Virus record (IMG/VR): IMGVR_UViG_3300030202_000577
Span: 1-24,599 of that record
Source: a virus
DNA: 24,599 bases
Strand: one strand, 5' to 3'
A program made the translations under genes and the position numbers. A model generated the notes under the pieces. The model was not told the DNA's origin and ran no database searches. It saw only the letters and a list, made by a program, of their open reading frames with translations. Positions within the stretch are counted from its first letter, which is position 1. Each line of letters opens with the position of its first letter. Positions 16,726-23,883 of the stretch are shown piece by piece.

Positions 16726-17351
16726 CTAACTTCCGATAATATGTAATCTGAAATCACGCTTGGCGTTTGCCCAGCGCTGTCAATGCTCATTGCTTGTCTA
16801 AAAAATCCTCCTCTAAGCGCATCCGCTGGAGTGCCAAGCGCAACAGAGCGCCAAAACTCAGTCTTACTTATTTGGTCGGTAATAATTTGGGCAAGGTGCC
16901 AGGTCATCTGATAAGATAAAAGCGTTACAAAGTAAGTAGGCATTGAGCCTTCTGCAACTTGCTTTTGATAATCAATAAAAATTGTATCGGCGTTGGTAAA
17001 CAAAACTGTAGTACCCGCCGCACTTTGGCCAATTTCCCAAGATTTTAATAAGTTTGCTCCAGAAGAACCTGACGTTCTAACTGCGCGAGGAACGCCATTA
17101 AGCATATCAGAGGGTAGGGTGAATTGGTAATCCCATTCGCTCTCTGGTGTTGCTGTTTCTTTTGAGAGTTGTGCTTTTTTTATTGTAAAGCTCCAGGCGT
17201 ACATTCCTAAAGTAGTAAGACGCACATCATCATAAAGCGTACTGCAAGCCGCTCCAGCGGCACTTCCATCAGAAAAACTTGTGATTGTGTCTGAACCTAG
17301 AAGTAATAATGCTTTGTTACATATTCCAACGTCACTATCGCCGACTGCCAT
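16722..17351 (-). CDS. Tail tubular protein A (T7 gp11-like adaptor)
   Basis: The 209-residue protein begins VGICNKALLLLGSDTITSFSD, contains CSTLYDDVRLTTLGMYAWSF (about residues 36-55) and then PESEWDYQFTLPSDMLNGVP. These are the standard features of gp11-type adaptor proteins: CNxAL-x-x-LG, then YdxxRxxxL-x-x-x-xWxF, then Y-x-x-P-x-D. T7 gp11 is 196 aa. The product would join the portal to the nozzle. A strong AGGAG ribosome site lies before the ATG, downstream of a terminator-like hairpin. Confidence 0.9.
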   Translation of the reverse strand: MAVGDSDVGICNKALLLLGSDTITSFSDGSAAGAACSTLYDDVRLTTLGMYAWSFTIKKAQLSKETATPESEWDYQFTLPSDMLNGVPRAVRTSGSSGANLLKSWEIGQSAAGTTVLFTNADTIFIDYQKQVAEGSMPTYFVTLLSYQMTWHLAQIITDQISKTEFWRSVALGTPADALRGGFFRQAMSIDSAGQTPSVISDYILSEVR

Positions 17352-17372
17352 CTTATTCTCCTAATGTGTAAA

Positions 17373-17394
17373 GGGGGCAACTTAAGCCGCCCCC
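17373..17394 (-). terminator. Hairpin terminator/attenuator between capsid and tail genes
   Basis: On the minus strand, 8 bases after the stop of the 93-aa gene, a 22-nt inverted repeat forms GGGGGC paired with GCCCCC, extended inward by two G-U pairs and a C-G pair around a TTAA loop. It is followed by TTTACAC, a short U-run, so termination may be partial. It sits after the capsid block and before the gp11-like gene, the same relative place as terminator T-phi of T7 (between genes 10 and 11). Confidence 0.65.
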
Positions 17395-17402
17395 AAATTT
17401 TA

Positions 17403-17684
17403 TTAGTCGCTGTCAGTTACAGCGATGGTCACGCCGTCACCAACGTCAACGACGCCTGATGCGTTGCTAACAACTACATGGTGAGATGCTGTAGCTGTGC
17501 CGCCAGTGGACGCGAAAGAATATATCAAATCGCCTACTGTGACATCATCTGAAACAGCGTTAAAATAACCCGCTCCATCAATGTCAGTTTTTGCATCAGT
17601 GGATGTGTATGACCACATCTGAGGTGCTGAACCTTTCATAGATTGTCCCCCAATTGGGTTCCATCCAGCTCTTGAAAATGCCAT
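17403..17684 (-). CDS. Small capsid-associated protein (putative decoration/head protein)
   Basis: The 93-residue protein is Gly/Ser/Thr/Val-rich and beta-like (MAFSRAGWNPIGGQSMKGS, APQMWSYTSTDAKTDIDGAG, YFNAVSDDVTVGDLIYSF). The order W-x-Y-x-T-x-D, then GYFN, then GD-x-I is recurrent in small genes just downstream of phage major capsid genes, which is why I suggest a capsid-associated role; no enzyme motif is present. It has an excellent AAAGGAG ribosome site and lies 21 bases after the capsid stop and just before the hairpin, so it should be expressed at a high level like the capsid protein. Confidence 0.7.
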   Translation of the reverse strand: MAFSRAGWNPIGGQSMKGSAPQMWSYTSTDAKTDIDGAGYFNAVSDDVTVGDLIYSFASTGGTATASHHVVVSNASGVVDVGDGVTIAVTDSD

Positions 17685-17705
17685 TCTAAATCTCCTTTCT
17701 AAAGA

Positions 17706-18554
17706 TTATTCGTCACAAATAACGTCAACAAGGCCAGCAGTATCAATTACTCCAGCGCCCATAGACAGCATTGCGCTGACTAAGAATGACGTTTTTTCTG
17801 GGACATAGTTGACCTCAGTTTTTGGAGCGATACCAACCGCACAACCGATTGCGCTTTTGTGGAATGCGTAGGTGGTTCGGTCTGATGATGAAACAGTTAG
17901 ACCGCCTTCATCTCTGTCACCGATGATATGGAATTGGAAACCCATCATTGTGTTGATTTGGCCACCAACAAGTGCTTGCAGTGTCTGATAGTCACCACTC
18001 ACCGCACGCTCATCGCCCAGCAAGCCAGCCAGGTTATTTGCGTGAATAATGAAATGTCTATCGGATGGTGGAACGTTAGCCGCGTCCAAAGCTTTTTTCG
18101 CCGCTATAATTTTTCCGACGTTAAGATTTGAGTTTGCCGCTGAACCACTAGTTACAACAGTTTTTGCAACTGTTGAACCAGCAGTTGCCGCTTCCAGGGC
18201 GTCAATGATGACTTGGTCTTCACGACGTCCAATTGCATTTCCAACTACTTGGGCTAATTCCTGACGCTCATCAAAATTGATTTTTGCTTGGTTGAATATG
18301 TCTGAATATTCAGCGGCAATGTAATCAGTTAATGTGACAGAAACTTGTGCAAAAGTTGCGTTAATTGGAACAACATCTGTTTGTGGTGTTCTAATTGATG
18401 CCTGGCCTTTGCCGACAGTCGGGAATTTTACAGTGTCACCGACAACACCTGTTCGCATACGACAAACTCCACGCAAAGTTGCACTGGCTTGGTAAGCCTG
18501 GTGTACCTCTGCTTCAAAAAGTTCAACGAATGCTGGTGATAAATTGGTACTCAT
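17706..18554 (-). CDS. Major capsid protein
   Basis: The 282-residue protein lies between scaffold and tail adaptor and has the features of an HK97-fold capsid protein of podoviruses: an N-terminal helix (VELFEAEVHQAYQASATLRG), a beta segment VGDTVKFPTVGKGQA, the long helix region FDERQELAQVVGNAIGRRED, the domain-type stretch DRHFIIHANNLAGLLGD, and a C-terminal strand region KTEVNYVPEKTSFLVSAM ending GVIDTAGLVDVICDE. T7 gp10A is 345 aa, so this is on the short side. Its GGAGG ribosome site is the strongest in the window, and it has a long leader with a candidate promoter and a hairpin, as expected for the most abundant structural protein. Confidence 0.88.
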   Translation of the reverse strand: MSTNLSPAFVELFEAEVHQAYQASATLRGVCRMRTGVVGDTVKFPTVGKGQASIRTPQTDVVPINATFAQVSVTLTDYIAAEYSDIFNQAKINFDERQELAQVVGNAIGRREDQVIIDALEAATAGSTVAKTVVTSGSAANSNLNVGKIIAAKKALDAANVPPSDRHFIIHANNLAGLLGDERAVSGDYQTLQALVGGQINTMMGFQFHIIGDRDEGGLTVSSSDRTTYAFHKSAIGCAVGIAPKTEVNYVPEKTSFLVSAMLSMGAGVIDTAGLVDVICDE

Positions 18555-18620
18555 TTGAGAAACCTCCAGTTAAGTTAAAATTTTACGCTTTGAGTTGTCG
18601 AATAAATCGGCTCTTTGCTT

Positions 18621-18637
18621 CGCTGAATGCGTCAGCG
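18621..18637 (-). promoter_or_regulatory. Hairpin in the capsid gene leader
   Basis: The minus strand reads CGCTGA, CGCAT, TCAGCG, a 6-bp perfect stem with a 5-nt loop about 66 bases upstream of the capsid ATG. It has no following U-run, so it is unlikely to terminate. It could be an RNA-processing or stability element of the capsid mRNA. Confidence 0.35.
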
Positions 18638-18677
18638 CACGTTATTTACGCGGGCCAAAGAGGTTATCCGTTATGTT

Positions 18678-18707
18678 TTATTAGCATTACAAGCCACAAC
18701 TTGTAAA
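18678..18707 (-). promoter_or_regulatory. Candidate sigma70-like promoter before the capsid gene
   Basis: The minus strand has TTTACA (5 of 6 to the -35 consensus), an 18-bp spacer and TAATAA preceded by TGC, an extended -10 arrangement. It lies in the largest gene-free stretch of the morphogenesis block (18555-18739), where T7-like phages place the strong capsid promoter. The -10 match is poor, so confidence is low. Apart from this, the downstream hairpin and one inverted repeat I see no gene in this stretch. Confidence 0.28.
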
Positions 18708-18733
18708 GAATTTAATTGTATGGGTTAGAGTTT

Positions 18734-18749
18734 GTACAATTATTTGTAC
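18734..18749. repeat. Inverted repeat at the scaffold stop
   Basis: GTACAA, TTAT, TTGTAC on the plus strand is a perfect 6-bp inverted repeat with a 4-nt centre spanning the scaffold stop codon. The related TTGTACAA palindrome also occurs in the gap before the tail fibre gene (6582-6589). Confidence 0.45.
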
Positions 18750-19525
18750 CTTCGAGTAAACCTTTCCTCAACTTCTCTAGTAAATTTTGGGTCACTTCCA
18801 TACCGAGGGTCAGCCATCATACTTTGTGTTTCAGCCTTAAAATCAGCTTCAGAAACACCAGCTTCAGCCACATCCGCAATTGGTATTTTAGACATATCAC
18901 CACTCATGCCGCGCATTTTTTGCATAAGACGTTGCCCAACAGCAGTGCCGCCCCAATCATTTAAATGCTCACGCTCTTCTGCTGAAATAATGCCTTTGCG
19001 CTCTAAACCATCTGACCAATCAATGTTTGATTTTATAATAGCGTTGCCATTTGGACCTAGAGCCGCCAGCTCCTCTTCATAAGATTGCTCAAGGGTACGT
19101 TCATTTTCACCACCAATGGCAGTTACAGTGCCAACCAGCTCATCAAAAGCCGCCTGGTTAATCCCGTATTTCTTTGCCCATTCTAGCGTGGACTCAACCA
19201 CTGTGTCATTTTCATCAAAGCCTTGCTCTGTAACAATGGTTGTATCGTATTCGTCTGGCGCCTTGTGCTTGCCTTGAGAAAACTGCTTTTGCAATTCATC
19301 ATAGCTTTTAGCCATTTTTTCTAGCTCTGGACCATCTTCGTCATTCCAAAACTTTTCAGGCAACCATTCTGGGCGCTCTAGCTTTTCTACTTCTTCAGTT
19401 TCAGCTTTTGCGTCTTCCGCTTTGTGTGGAATGATTTCTTCTGTTTCTTCGTTTTCTAGCGCTGTTTGCGCCATCAATCCGTCTGGAGCTTGTTCTACTT
19501 GCTCCTGTTGCTCTTCATTCTCCAT
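18740..19525 (-). CDS. Scaffolding/capsid assembly protein (T7 gp9-like)
   Basis: The 261-residue protein is highly acidic and Glu/Gln-rich at its N-terminus, has WLPEKFWNDEDGPELEKMAKSY (split by a short linker) near residues 54-75 typical of podovirus scaffolds, and ends with a basic helical C-terminus (MMADPRYGSDPKFTREVEER then RRYK). This charge pattern and the DPRYG-x-DP-x-F motif fit phage capsid assembly proteins; T7 gp9 is 307 aa. The basic C-terminus would contact the capsid protein. It precedes the capsid gene directly and overlaps the upstream Bbp19-like gene by 11 bases, with AGGAGA as ribosome site. Confidence 0.85.
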   Translation of the reverse strand: MENEEQQEQVEQAPDGLMAQTALENEETEEIIPHKAEDAKAETEEVEKLERPEWLPEKFWNDEDGPELEKMAKSYDELQKQFSQGKHKAPDEYDTTIVTEQGFDENDTVVESTLEWAKKYGINQAAFDELVGTVTAIGGENERTLEQSYEEELAALGPNGNAIIKSNIDWSDGLERKGIISAEEREHLNDWGGTAVGQRLMQKMRGMSGDMSKIPIADVAEAGVSEADFKAETQSMMADPRYGSDPKFTREVEERFTRRYK

Positions 19526-19811
19526 CGGCTCTCCTCATCCGTTGTTCTATTTCCCTCACCAGTGAATTTTGTCCTTCTCTTGAATAGCCAAATGAAGGGT
19601 CAGCCCCTGGCACCCAGGCTGGCTGTCGAACAGTAATATTAATTAAATGCTCTAAAACTTTCTTTCCAGCTTCTGTTTCAAAGCAACGCTTGAACTGAAT
19701 ATCTAATTCTCTTTGCAAATTAGTGCTGGTTAGTTTTGTTGGTTGGTTCTCTGCATTAACGCCATCCCACCCGATGTCATTGATGCTCCTAATTCTATCT
19801 GCTTGGTTCAT
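19515..19811 (-). CDS. Bbp19-like small phage protein
   Basis: The 98-residue protein contains QFKRCFETEAGKKVLEHLIN (39-58) and SFGYSREGQNSLVREIEQRM (73-92). The pattern F-x-T-x-x-G-x-x-VL-x-x-L followed by a-x-REGQ-x-x-V-x-x-I is the hallmark of the small Bbp19-like proteins found near portal and scaffold genes in podoviruses; their function is not established. Its ATG would overlap the stop of the repaired portal frame as ATGA, and its end overlaps the scaffold start by 11 bases, so it sits in a fully coupled portal-to-scaffold series. Confidence 0.75.
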   Translation of the reverse strand: MNQADRIRSINDIGWDGVNAENQPTKLTSTNLQRELDIQFKRCFETEAGKKVLEHLINITVRQPAWVPGADPSFGYSREGQNSLVREIEQRMRRADGE

Positions 19812-19943
19812 GCGAGTTGTTCACCTACTTGCTGTGCTGTTTCTACTACACCTTCTTGCTCAACCGCTTGTTGTGCCATCTCCATCATCTGCTGTTGCAT
19901 CTCAGCACGCTCGGCGGGAGAGGTTCTTAATTTTGCGGGTATT
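19808..19943 (-). other. Displaced portal C-terminus in a shifted frame
   Basis: After the portal stop the alternative frame reads IPAKLRTSPAERAEMQQQMM then EMAQQAVEQ and ends QVGEQLA with a TGA that overlaps the next ATG (ATGA). A Gly-Ile-Pro-x-K-x-R, then SP-x-ER-x-x-x-QQQ sequence followed by a Gln-rich tail is what T7-type portals carry at their C-terminus. Adding one G to the GG at 19944-19945 would join the frames (…ADS-GIPAKLRT…) and give a portal of about 517 aa. If no shift occurs, a 30-aa ORF from the internal ATG (MQQQMMEMAQ) could be translated instead. Confidence 0.7.
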
Positions 19944-21360
19944 CCGAGTCAGCGATGTAATCCCCAATGGCATCAGGTTTGAGTAAAGTTTGCCCAATTG
20001 GTCCGAGCTGTTGCGAAATCTGCATGAATTGCATTATCTCATTGAGCTTGTCCATGTTGCTTGCCATGGCCAATGGCGAAATCGGATTTACAGTAACTTC
20101 AAGTCCGTTGATTTTTAGTGGCAAGTCAATCATGCCCATTTCATCCATAAGCTCTAAGCTTCTACGAACAATAGGAAACATGGTTTCATTTATTAAACGC
20201 CCGAATGCCGCCCCCAGGTTTTGCGACAATTCTTTCATACGTTCAACAATCTCTGTAGCGCTCCTGGCAGACATATTATCGGGAGGGAGGGATTCGTCCA
20301 ACAACGTTTTTCGAATGGCAACTCGCAAATCATTGGAGACTATTTGCGATAAGTTGTTGTCACCAGAGCGCGGCAACGGAGCTAGGGAAGGACCCCGTGG
20401 ACCGCCGTTGCTTGAAACGCCGATAACAGCGCCAGGAACAATTGAAATTGCTTGTGGATTTAAAACGCCATCATCAACCGCAGTAAACACCCCGCCAATA
20501 GAAATACTGGCATTTTTAAGCGTTAATTCAACAACTTTGTTTAAAGTTTTTATATCAGGTAGGGCGTAAAGCACTGGCCCACGTCCATATCTCTCATTGC
20601 TTGCCTTCATATATCGAGAAACTACCCAAGGAAAAGATTTTAAATCCCTAGAAACAAGCTTAATGTCTTCTTCTTTTGTTAAAATACAGTAATGAATATA
20701 CCCATCTTCTGTGTAAGTTGCTTCGATAAGCTCCACTTCTTTAGTTGGGTCATCTTTGTATCGCGCTTGCATATCAGCGGGGATAGAAATGTCAGGAAAC
20801 TCCCGCTCTAGCACGCGAAATGGACGCCGCAAACGCCTGTAAACTGTATCAACTGTGCCATTTGGACCTTCTTCAAAAGTGACTTGATGCGAAGGAACGG
20901 CTGTATAACGGATTGGCGTTGTTTCATCGCCTGGCTGAATGAGCATGACGGCGGTGCCGACAGCTAAATCTAGCAAAAACTCACCAATGGCGAGGTCAAA
21001 TCCCGATTGGTTCATTACACCAAACATTTTTTCTGTGTATAAATCTAAGACTTGCTGTGCTTCTATTTTCCGCTCTTCTGGAATATCTAAACCAGGCTCT
21101 AATCTGCACCATTTCTGTTGAGGTGGAAACAATGAACTCTGAATACGATTTGCAAAACGGGCTGTTGAGTGGATAGCTGTACTATCAAACACTCTTTTCA
21201 TTTTATCTTGACCAGGCGTGTTTGTTTCTGCGTAACCATCGTATAAATTTCGCATGGGGAGCGCGTATTCGTAAGCTTCCTCATAAATTGAACGCCAAAG
21301 TTCTTTATGGCTTTCAGCCTTTTTGTAACGTGTTTTTATTTCCTGGGCTGTTAATGCCAT
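19927..21360 (-). CDS. Portal (head-to-tail connector) protein, apparently frameshifted near its C-terminus
   Basis: The open frame encodes 477 residues of a T7 gp8-type connector: LWRSIYEEAYEYALPMRNLY (21-40), KRVFDSTAIHSTARFANRIQ (about 55-74), SSLFPPQQKW, and later DDGVLNPQAISIVPG and LPPDNMSARSATEIVERMKE. These match the Pfam head-to-tail connecting family. T7 gp8 is 536 aa. The frame stops at ADSEYPQN, but the expected C-terminus (GIPAKLRTSPAER...) continues in the -1 frame down to 19808, giving about 517 aa if a single base is restored at 19944-19945. The start lacks a clear ribosome site but its ATG overlaps the stop of a 36-aa ORF (TGATG), suggesting coupling. The dodecameric product would form the DNA entry/exit vertex. 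Confidence 0.92.
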   Translation of the reverse strand: MALTAQEIKTRYKKAESHKELWRSIYEEAYEYALPMRNLYDGYAETNTPGQDKMKRVFDSTAIHSTARFANRIQSSLFPPQQKWCRLEPGLDIPEERKIEAQQVLDLYTEKMFGVMNQSGFDLAIGEFLLDLAVGTAVMLIQPGDETTPIRYTAVPSHQVTFEEGPNGTVDTVYRRLRRPFRVLEREFPDISIPADMQARYKDDPTKEVELIEATYTEDGYIHYCILTKEEDIKLVSRDLKSFPWVVSRYMKASNERYGRGPVLYALPDIKTLNKVVELTLKNASISIGGVFTAVDDGVLNPQAISIVPGAVIGVSSNGGPRGPSLAPLPRSGDNNLSQIVSNDLRVAIRKTLLDESLPPDNMSARSATEIVERMKELSQNLGAAFGRLINETMFPIVRRSLELMDEMGMIDLPLKINGLEVTVNPISPLAMASNMDKLNEIMQFMQISQQLGPIGQTLLKPDAIGDYIADSEYPQN

Positions 21361-21470
21361 CAGTATGCTTTCTTTTTAGAATACTTTTTAATCGCCGCCT
21401 TCTTCACTCGCTTCAGCTTCGAGTTCATTTTTGTGCTGAGTGGCTTTTTGGCCCCGCTGACTTTTTTCAT
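21360..21470 (-). CDS. 36-aa Lys-rich peptide coupled to the portal start
   Basis: The frame MKKVSGAKKPLS, then MNSKLKRVKKAA, ending KKYSKKKAY is 36 residues with about 14 Lys and no acidic residue. Its TGA shares one base with the portal ATG (TGATG), and the portal has no good ribosome site of its own, so translation of this ORF would explain portal initiation. GGGAG lies about 11 bases upstream of its ATG. It overlaps the 42-aa ORF in another frame over 83 bases, and one of the two may not be real. A nucleic-acid- or scaffold-binding role would suit the charge, but no family is recognised. Confidence 0.42.
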   Translation of the reverse strand: MKKVSGAKKPLSTKMNSKLKRVKKAAIKKYSKKKAY

Positions 21471-21516
21471 CTTCGTTATGCTCCCGAAGTTTTGGATTTC
21501 GAATATACTGCTTCAT
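21388..21516 (-). CDS. 42-aa hydrophilic small protein
   Basis: The frame begins MKQYIRNPKLREHNEDEKSQ and ends ELEAEASEEGGD. Its ATG shares one base with the stop of the 122-aa gene (TAATG). It is strongly hydrophilic, with a basic front and an acidic end. It ends 27 bases before the portal ATG and overlaps the 36-aa Lys-rich ORF in a different frame. Evidence is the start/stop overlap only; the function is unknown. Confidence 0.42.
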   Translation of the reverse strand: MKQYIRNPKLREHNEDEKSQRGQKATQHKNELEAEASEEGGD

Positions 21517-21884
21517 TAGCTATAAATATTCATCAAGCCTGGTTTCTTTTTTGGATTTCTTACACCAAGCTTTTTCTTCACTGGTGTAAGTCGTTTGCCA
21601 GCATAGAGGTCGTTGTTTTCCATCAAATCAAACGCAACTGCTTCATCGCTTGCAAGTGAAGGGCCACCAGCACCACTTACATTGGCACTACCACCAGTTG
21701 ATTTTGCCATAAGTTTAGCTTTACCACCGCCAATTTTTGCAATTTTAGCCGCGTTAATTTTTTTTATTTCTTTTTTTTCTTTTTCTGCAACTTTCTTTTC
21801 TTCAGCCGCAACGTTAGCTTCTGTTGCTTCCTTTACGGGGTCTGGCTCTTGCTTCTTAGACCCGCCACCAAATAATCCACCCAT
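21516..21884 (-). CDS. Small Lys/Gly-rich phage protein upstream of the portal
   Basis: The 122-residue protein opens with MGGLFGGGSKKQEPDP, then a charged helix (VKEATEANVAAEEKKVAEKE), a Gly/Ala/Ser-rich middle (STGGSANVSGAGGPS) and a basic end (RLTPVKKKLGVRNPKKKPG). Short proteins starting with MG-x-LFGGG are common next to portal genes in podoviruses and are often virion-associated, but no function is established. Its start follows the stop of the GNAT-like gene directly and its stop overlaps the next small ORF. Confidence 0.65.
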   Translation of the reverse strand: MGGLFGGGSKKQEPDPVKEATEANVAAEEKKVAEKEKKEIKKINAAKIAKIGGGKAKLMAKSTGGSANVSGAGGPSLASDEAVAFDLMENNDLYAGKRLTPVKKKLGVRNPKKKPGLMNIYS

Positions 21885-22376
21885 TTAAAAAAACCTCGCA
21901 TACATCCTGTAATCGGCACCATCGGGGCCGTATTGTTTCAAAATCCCCTCGGATGTAAAATAACAGCGCTTTGCCCAGGTGTCAGCAGGAACATTTAGGG
22001 AATGGACTGTGAACTGTAGTCTTTTTATGGCTAATTTGCTTGCCGCGTACTCAAAAAACCGCAGTGATGCGCGGTGAAAACTGATGGTTCTGCGGTTCAC
22101 AATTGCACTGGGTATCAACCAAGCTTCAGCTACACCTGGCCACATAGGGTAGACCCCAAACATTGCATAAATCTCGCCCTCAGACATTGCAGTAAAGGCA
22201 TAAGATTGGTCTGTAAGACCTTTTAGCCGCTCTTTGTACTGCGGAATATCTTTAAGCATTCGTTTATCAAAGGGGTTAAGAGCGCAAATATCTAAATGGC
22301 CAGCGTGAAACTTAACAATCTTGTCCCGTTTCCAATCAAGTCGCATAATTTGTGTTAAATCTTCAGGAGAAAACAT
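21885..22376 (-). CDS. T7 gp13-like (DUF2833) GNAT-fold virion assembly protein
   Basis: I start the gene at the ATG at 22376 (163 aa; MFSPEDLTQIMRLDWKRDKI); a TTG one codon earlier is less likely. Residues about 60-162 show the DUF2833 pattern: YAFTAMSEGEIYAMFGVYPM, WPGVAEAWLIPS, then RRTISFHRASLRFFEY, LQFTVHSLNVPADTWAKRCY and the C-terminal GILKQYGPDGADYRMYARFF. This family includes T7 gp13 (138 aa), needed for virion assembly, and has an acetyltransferase-like fold; I see no clear acetyl-CoA loop. In T7 it lies after gene 12, whereas here it lies between terminase and portal. It overlaps the terminase gene by 14 bases. Confidence 0.78.
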   Translation of the reverse strand: MFSPEDLTQIMRLDWKRDKIVKFHAGHLDICALNPFDKRMLKDIPQYKERLKGLTDQSYAFTAMSEGEIYAMFGVYPMWPGVAEAWLIPSAIVNRRTISFHRASLRFFEYAASKLAIKRLQFTVHSLNVPADTWAKRCYFTSEGILKQYGPDGADYRMYARFF

Positions 22377-23883
22377 CAAAATCTAACACTTTTGCTTGAG
22401 TTGTAACCCGATTACGTTGCGGGCTTCGGGTCATTATCGAATGCTCAGAGCCAAGTAAGCAATACCCAGCGGCGTCCCCAACGTGCGAATGCTCATTTTT
22501 ATTAGGGGCATCTCTAAATCTTTCTTGACCAGCGCCCATTGCCACCCGTTTAAAATGATAACCACCAATAAGCGCCTTGCGGAGCCGCATACATTTTTTA
22601 TCAATAAGAAATCCAGGCTTTCCGTCTATCAATCGGCCCATTGGAATAGCCATAGCTTCGCGGCGCGTTCTAAATTCGTTGGTAGCAGTGGGTCTAGCTA
22701 AAATGCCGTGGGTTTTAAGGTGGTCAAACGCCGTTGTTTCATAAATCTGGTCACGCGCCATGCCAGCGGGGTCACCCCATATCATCGTACTAAACTTGGG
22801 AAAACGGCTTTCTAACTCAGATTTTAGCATAGAGCAAAACCGCTCAAGCCCCATGTCAAATGTGACAAGCTCATGCAGAACTTGCCAGCGATTGTTGGGC
22901 ATTCTCTGAGCAAAGATGGCGGCGGGGGTCAATCCAAAGTCAATTCCAATCTGCAATGGCACAGAAATATCTGCTTCAAGCTCGGTTGCCATGAGTTCAT
23001 CGTTGTACTCAGGCCACACGGGTCGGCCCTCCTGGACAAACGTATATTTACCTTCTGCATAACATCTAATCCAATCTAGGTTTTTACCACCTAGAAGCTG
23101 GTCATAATATCCATTTGGCAAATTACCCAGGTTCTCAGCCTTATCATTCGTCTTCCACCAAGACCCCGCTTGGTGCAGATAACCTTGCGCTTCGGGCATA
23201 TCTTCAGGCAAATCATCTAAAGACACCTCTTTAACACCGCCAGGTTGTCGAAAAAATTCCCAAGCAAAACGTCCACCAGGCTTTTCTTTCTCGGCAACTT
23301 TGTAATACCAATGGTCATCATCCATCGGGTTTGTATCAAGAATTATGCCGTGCCAGGACGCACCACCATCCGCTTTTGTAGGATACCGCCCCACGCGGTG
23401 TGTTAATCCATCAATCACAGCTTTGGGCAACTCGCGGCACTCATTAACCCACGCGCCTGTTAATTCCAAAGACAGCAATTTCCGTACATCCTTGGGGTCA
23501 TCTAGTGCTAAGAATATAACTTCCATGTCGATACCAGCGGCTCCAGCTCTGGATGGTAATTTGATATGGTGCGTTATGGGCGGTGAGTATTTAACAGGTC
23601 CCCAAGTATGTTCGGGCAACAACTCCAGCCAAGTCTTGAGCGTTGTAGTTCTTAACATCGGGTGCGTATTTCGCACAATCACCCAGCGCGAATACTTTAT
23701 GCCATCACGCGGTGAGGGCTTCTGCTCAACAGCACGCCGAAATATTTCAGCGCAACAGGCGTAAGACTTCCCAGAGCCAACAGGACCCATAAGCCCCCGC
23801 ACAAATCCCTTGCTCTTGAAGAACTTAGCAACAGTAGGTGAGCTAGAGAAGTTAAGTTTTAAACCTTGTTGTGCTTTGCTCAT
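22363..23883 (-). CDS. terL: Terminase large subunit
   Basis: The 506-residue protein carries an N-terminal ATPase domain with Walker A GPVGSGKS (33-40) and a Walker B-like LTGAWVNE (141-148, Glu148 catalytic), and the motif III-like GIILDTNPMDDDHW (179-192). The C-terminal RNase H-like nuclease domain has Asp315 (IGIDFG), Asp371 (WGDPAG) and Asp470 (HVGDAAGY) as probable metal ligands. The length is usual for phage TerL. It powers DNA translocation into the procapsid and cuts the concatemer. It shares 4 bases with the upstream gene (ATGA). Unlike in T7, where the terminase lies at the end of the late genes, here it precedes the portal. Confidence 0.95.
   Translation of the reverse strand: MSKAQQGLKLNFSSSPTVAKFFKSKGFVRGLMGPVGSGKSYACCAEIFRRAVEQKPSPRDGIKYSRWVIVRNTHPMLRTTTLKTWLELLPEHTWGPVKYSPPITHHIKLPSRAGAAGIDMEVIFLALDDPKDVRKLLSLELTGAWVNECRELPKAVIDGLTHRVGRYPTKADGGASWHGIILDTNPMDDDHWYYKVAEKEKPGGRFAWEFFRQPGGVKEVSLDDLPEDMPEAQGYLHQAGSWWKTNDKAENLGNLPNGYYDQLLGGKNLDWIRCYAEGKYTFVQEGRPVWPEYNDELMATELEADISVPLQIGIDFGLTPAAIFAQRMPNNRWQVLHELVTFDMGLERFCSMLKSELESRFPKFSTMIWGDPAGMARDQIYETTAFDHLKTHGILARPTATNEFRTRREAMAIPMGRLIDGKPGFLIDKKCMRLRKALIGGYHFKRVAMGAGQERFRDAPNKNEHSHVGDAAGYCLLGSEHSIMTRSPQRNRVTTQAKVLDFDVFS

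Noticed and set aside
18621-18637. Leader hairpin considered as a terminator before the capsid gene
   Set aside because: There is no U-run after the stem, and termination just before the capsid gene would be implausible.
21885-22376. GNAT-like gene considered as a host-modifying acetyltransferase
   Set aside because: The full pattern including the QYGPDGADYRMYAR end fits the T7 gp13/DUF2833 virion assembly group better, and no clear acetyl-CoA binding loop is seen.
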